64,000 nucleotides of DNA from an uncultured Lachnospiraceae bacterium (GTDB lineage Bacteria; Bacillota; Clostridia; Lachnospirales; Lachnospiraceae): contig CAJUDZ010000005.1 of assembly GCA_910584965.1 (NCBI GenBank), forward strand, positions 1-64,000, given 5' to 3'. Shown here one piece after another: positions 62,185 through 64,000 of this stretch; the stretch's first letter is position 1; every line of letters begins with the position of its first letter. Under the pieces are notes generated by a model. It saw only the letters and a program-made list of their open reading frames with translations. It was not told the origin of the DNA and ran no database searches. Made by a program: the position numbers and the translations under genes.

Positions 62185-62249
62185 TTTCCATTCTCCTTTC
62201 TGATTTTTAAACAGTTTATGGTCTGCGCGCAGCGCACATACCATTACTA

Positions 62250-63758
62250 TTATGCTGTGTAATCAACGGTATTGCCGCTTCTGGCCATCATATCCGCCGC
62301 GATTTTGTCGGAATCTTCCAGATCTTCGGGAAGTTCTTCCACACCCATATCGTTCAGATTGATTCTTCTTGGTCCCTTTTTACCGTTTTTTCCTTCTCCC
62401 GCATTTTCTTCTTTTCCGGAAAAATTCTGTTCAAACCGGTAATTGGCTACAGTCACTTCTACTGCTTCAACTTTGATGCCCTGTTCTTCGAACTGCGTCT
62501 TCAGCTGTACCAACTGGCTTTCAATCGCCGCTTTAACCGTTTCATTCTGCGCCGTAAACTGTGCCGTAATCACGCCGTCTTTCGCCGCAATCTGTACGTT
62601 TACGCTTCCAAGACTTGCGGGATGTAACTGCAATTCCATTTCCTGCACATCGCCTCTCAGATTAATTCTGATATACTCCGTAATCTGATTCATGATGTCT
62701 TCCGTGCTGGTGAAGTGCTCTACCGCAGTCTGTGCAACGGCCGTTTCATTTGTAACAGGCTGCTCAACTGGCGTCTGCATCATAAAATGATTCTGAGTGC
62801 TGCCTTCTCCCCTGTTTTCACCAAATGCTTCTCTGTTGTCCGACCCGGCTTCGTGTCTGCCCTGTACTTCGGAAGTCTGCGTAACTTCTTCGCGCACGCT
62901 CTTGTTTGCGCCTCCGTCATCAACCTGCACTTTCACTTTCACTTCTTCGCCGTCCCGATGAATTGTTACCGCATAATCCTTCATGCCTTCCGACATCTCC
63001 GGTTTTTCCGGTTCCGTCATCAGCTCTTCCGGTACTGTCGGCGCTTCCGGTTCATTTCCTTCTTCCGCCGCCTGCGCAATCAACGCCCTCAGTTCTTCCT
63101 CAGACAGACCAAGTTCTGTCTGCAGTTCATTCAGTCCCTCAGATACCGTATTCAGAAGATTCTGAAGATGTGCATAGAGTTCTCCGTCGGTGATAATGGA
63201 AAGCTGGTCTTCACTGCCGGATATTGCCATCAGCAGCTGTTTCATGTTATCGGGGTCAAGCAGCTGTATCATACTGAGGCCTAACATTCCCATGGCTTCC
63301 AGCACTTCTTCCGGCGTAACGCCCATTTCCTCTGCAACTTCTTCCACGAGTTTTTCCCCGGCTTCCGACATGGCATCTTTCTGTTCCTCAGTCATACCGG
63401 TTTCCGACGGATTTTCTGCAGCTTCCGTCTTGTCTGCCGCGGACTGGCCTTCTGTTTCGACGTTCTGCTCCGCATCCGAAACTTTATGATCGGTTTCCGC
63501 GGATTTATCAGTTTCCGCACAGGCCGGTTTTTCATTCTCTACCGTGCTCTGCTTCACGCTTTCGGCAGCTGTATTCGACGACATCATGCGGTTTCCGGCA
63601 GCCGTTTTCACCGCCACAAGCGCTTTTGTCTGGGAATTAACACGATTCATTACCACGTCGAAGCTGTCTTTCGGCGCGTCTTCCTGTTTCATTCCGACAG
63701 CTCTGTTCACCACAGGAGCAAACGCATTCAGGTTGTTGTTCACAGGTATACCTGCCAT
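62250..63758 (-). CDS. fliK: Flagellar hook-length control protein FliK
   Basis: Measures hook length and switches export. The first 300 residues are low-complexity, acidic and Ala/Glu/Thr-rich, as expected for FliK. The C-terminal domain carries LRGDVQEMELQLHPASLGSV, VQIAAKDGVITAQFTAQNE and IKVEAVEVTVANYRF, the conserved FliK motif. 502 residues. It has a GGAGG-like site before the ATG. Confidence 0.93.
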   Translation of the reverse strand: MAGIPVNNNLNAFAPVVNRAVGMKQEDAPKDSFDVVMNRVNSQTKALVAVKTAAGNRMMSSNTAAESVKQSTVENEKPACAETDKSAETDHKVSDAEQNVETEGQSAADKTEAAENPSETGMTEEQKDAMSEAGEKLVEEVAEEMGVTPEEVLEAMGMLGLSMIQLLDPDNMKQLLMAISGSEDQLSIITDGELYAHLQNLLNTVSEGLNELQTELGLSEEELRALIAQAAEEGNEPEAPTVPEELMTEPEKPEMSEGMKDYAVTIHRDGEEVKVKVQVDDGGANKSVREEVTQTSEVQGRHEAGSDNREAFGENRGEGSTQNHFMMQTPVEQPVTNETAVAQTAVEHFTSTEDIMNQITEYIRINLRGDVQEMELQLHPASLGSVNVQIAAKDGVITAQFTAQNETVKAAIESQLVQLKTQFEEQGIKVEAVEVTVANYRFEQNFSGKEENAGEGKNGKKGPRRINLNDMGVEELPEDLEDSDKIAADMMARSGNTVDYTA

Positions 63759-63894
63759 TTTCCTTCCTCCTTTCTTTTATTTTACATCCGTAAAAATTTT
63801 ACGCCTTTAAAATTTTTGTACCTGCAAAACTTTACGGAGTTCTAAAATATATATCGTAAAACTCTCCCTGTTTATGAAGAGTTTCCGACCGTAA

Positions 63895-64000
63895 TTATGA
63901 TTCCGGATCCATGATCCGCGTTACCTTTGCGGCAATTTCGGCATCCATGTTCGCCAGAATATTTCCCCTGCTCGCCGCGTTCATCTGATTCAGTATTTTA
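63895..64000 (-). CDS. MotE-like/MgtE-N-domain protein, 3' end only
   Basis: The last 34 codons of a gene entering from the right edge. The peptide reads KILNQMNAASRGNILANMD and ends with AAKVTRIMDPES. This matches the end of the MgtE_N-type domain of MotE-like proteins that lie between fliJ and fliK in Firmicute fla/che operons. The remainder is outside the window. Confidence 0.65.
   Translation of the reverse strand, partial: KILNQMNAASRGNILANMDAEIAAKVTRIMDPES

Overview
The window reads as chromosome from a motile, low-to-mid GC, endospore-lineage Firmicute of the class Clostridia, most likely family Lachnospiraceae. The grounds are a PolC-type replicase, pyruvate phosphate dikinase, the MEP isoprenoid genes, a Bacillus-type fla/che operon with FliY, CheC and CheD, rubrerythrin, and lineage-restricted proteins (DUF6033-like, DUF6115-like). 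Almost everything is transcribed leftward (minus strand); only an ABC-F gene and the two genes behind it run rightward.

Layout, left to right. (1) 1-2617: one end of a Tn7-like transposon. A TnsA-like gene, a DDE transposase (TnsB-like) and the first codons of a further gene are chained by overlaps. The outermost TGT...ACA end lies 17 bases past the ppdK stop codon. (2) 2635-9946: ppdK, a membrane-anchored GDPD, then divergent ABC-F, PHP phosphoesterase and HAD phosphatase genes. (3) 9984-24656: core genes polC, ispG, a Ser/Thr kinase with its PP2C phosphatase, rseP (apparently with an ATT start), dxr, cdsA, uppS, frr, pyrH, and a bactofilin. (4) 24669-31208: an accessory block separating pyrH from tsf: polysaccharide deacetylase, rubrerythrin, a membrane/spermidine-synthase fusion, a DUF6033-like protein with a sigma-28 promoter, and an AT-rich two-gene HTH/unknown module with a consensus promoter. 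(5) 31384-33122: rpsB-tsf. (6) 33347-34273: an AT-rich SHOCT membrane protein. (7) 34652-64000: one long fla/che operon read leftward: MotE-like (partial), fliK, flgD, flagellar operon protein, flgE, flbD, motA, motB, fliL, fliM, fliY, cheY, fliO, fliP, fliQ, fliR, flhB, flhA, flhF, flhG, PilZ protein, cheB, cheA, cheW, cheC, cheD, an unknown membrane protein, sigD, a DUF342 protein, and three little-known genes.

The order fla/che - rpsB - tsf - pyrH - frr - uppS - cdsA - dxr - rseP - polC matches the known order in Bacillus subtilis. Departures from it therefore stand out: the block between tsf and pyrH, the SHOCT gene before rpsB, and kinase/phosphatase/ispG where proS sits in Bacillus.

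The flagellar genes give a complete picture from hook (FlgD, FlgE, FliK) through stator (MotA/B, FliL), switch (FliM, FliY), export gate (FliO/P/Q/R, FlhA/B) and placement (FlhF/G) to control (CheA/B/C/D/W/Y, sigma-28). No CRISPR array and no intact tRNA or rRNA gene was seen.
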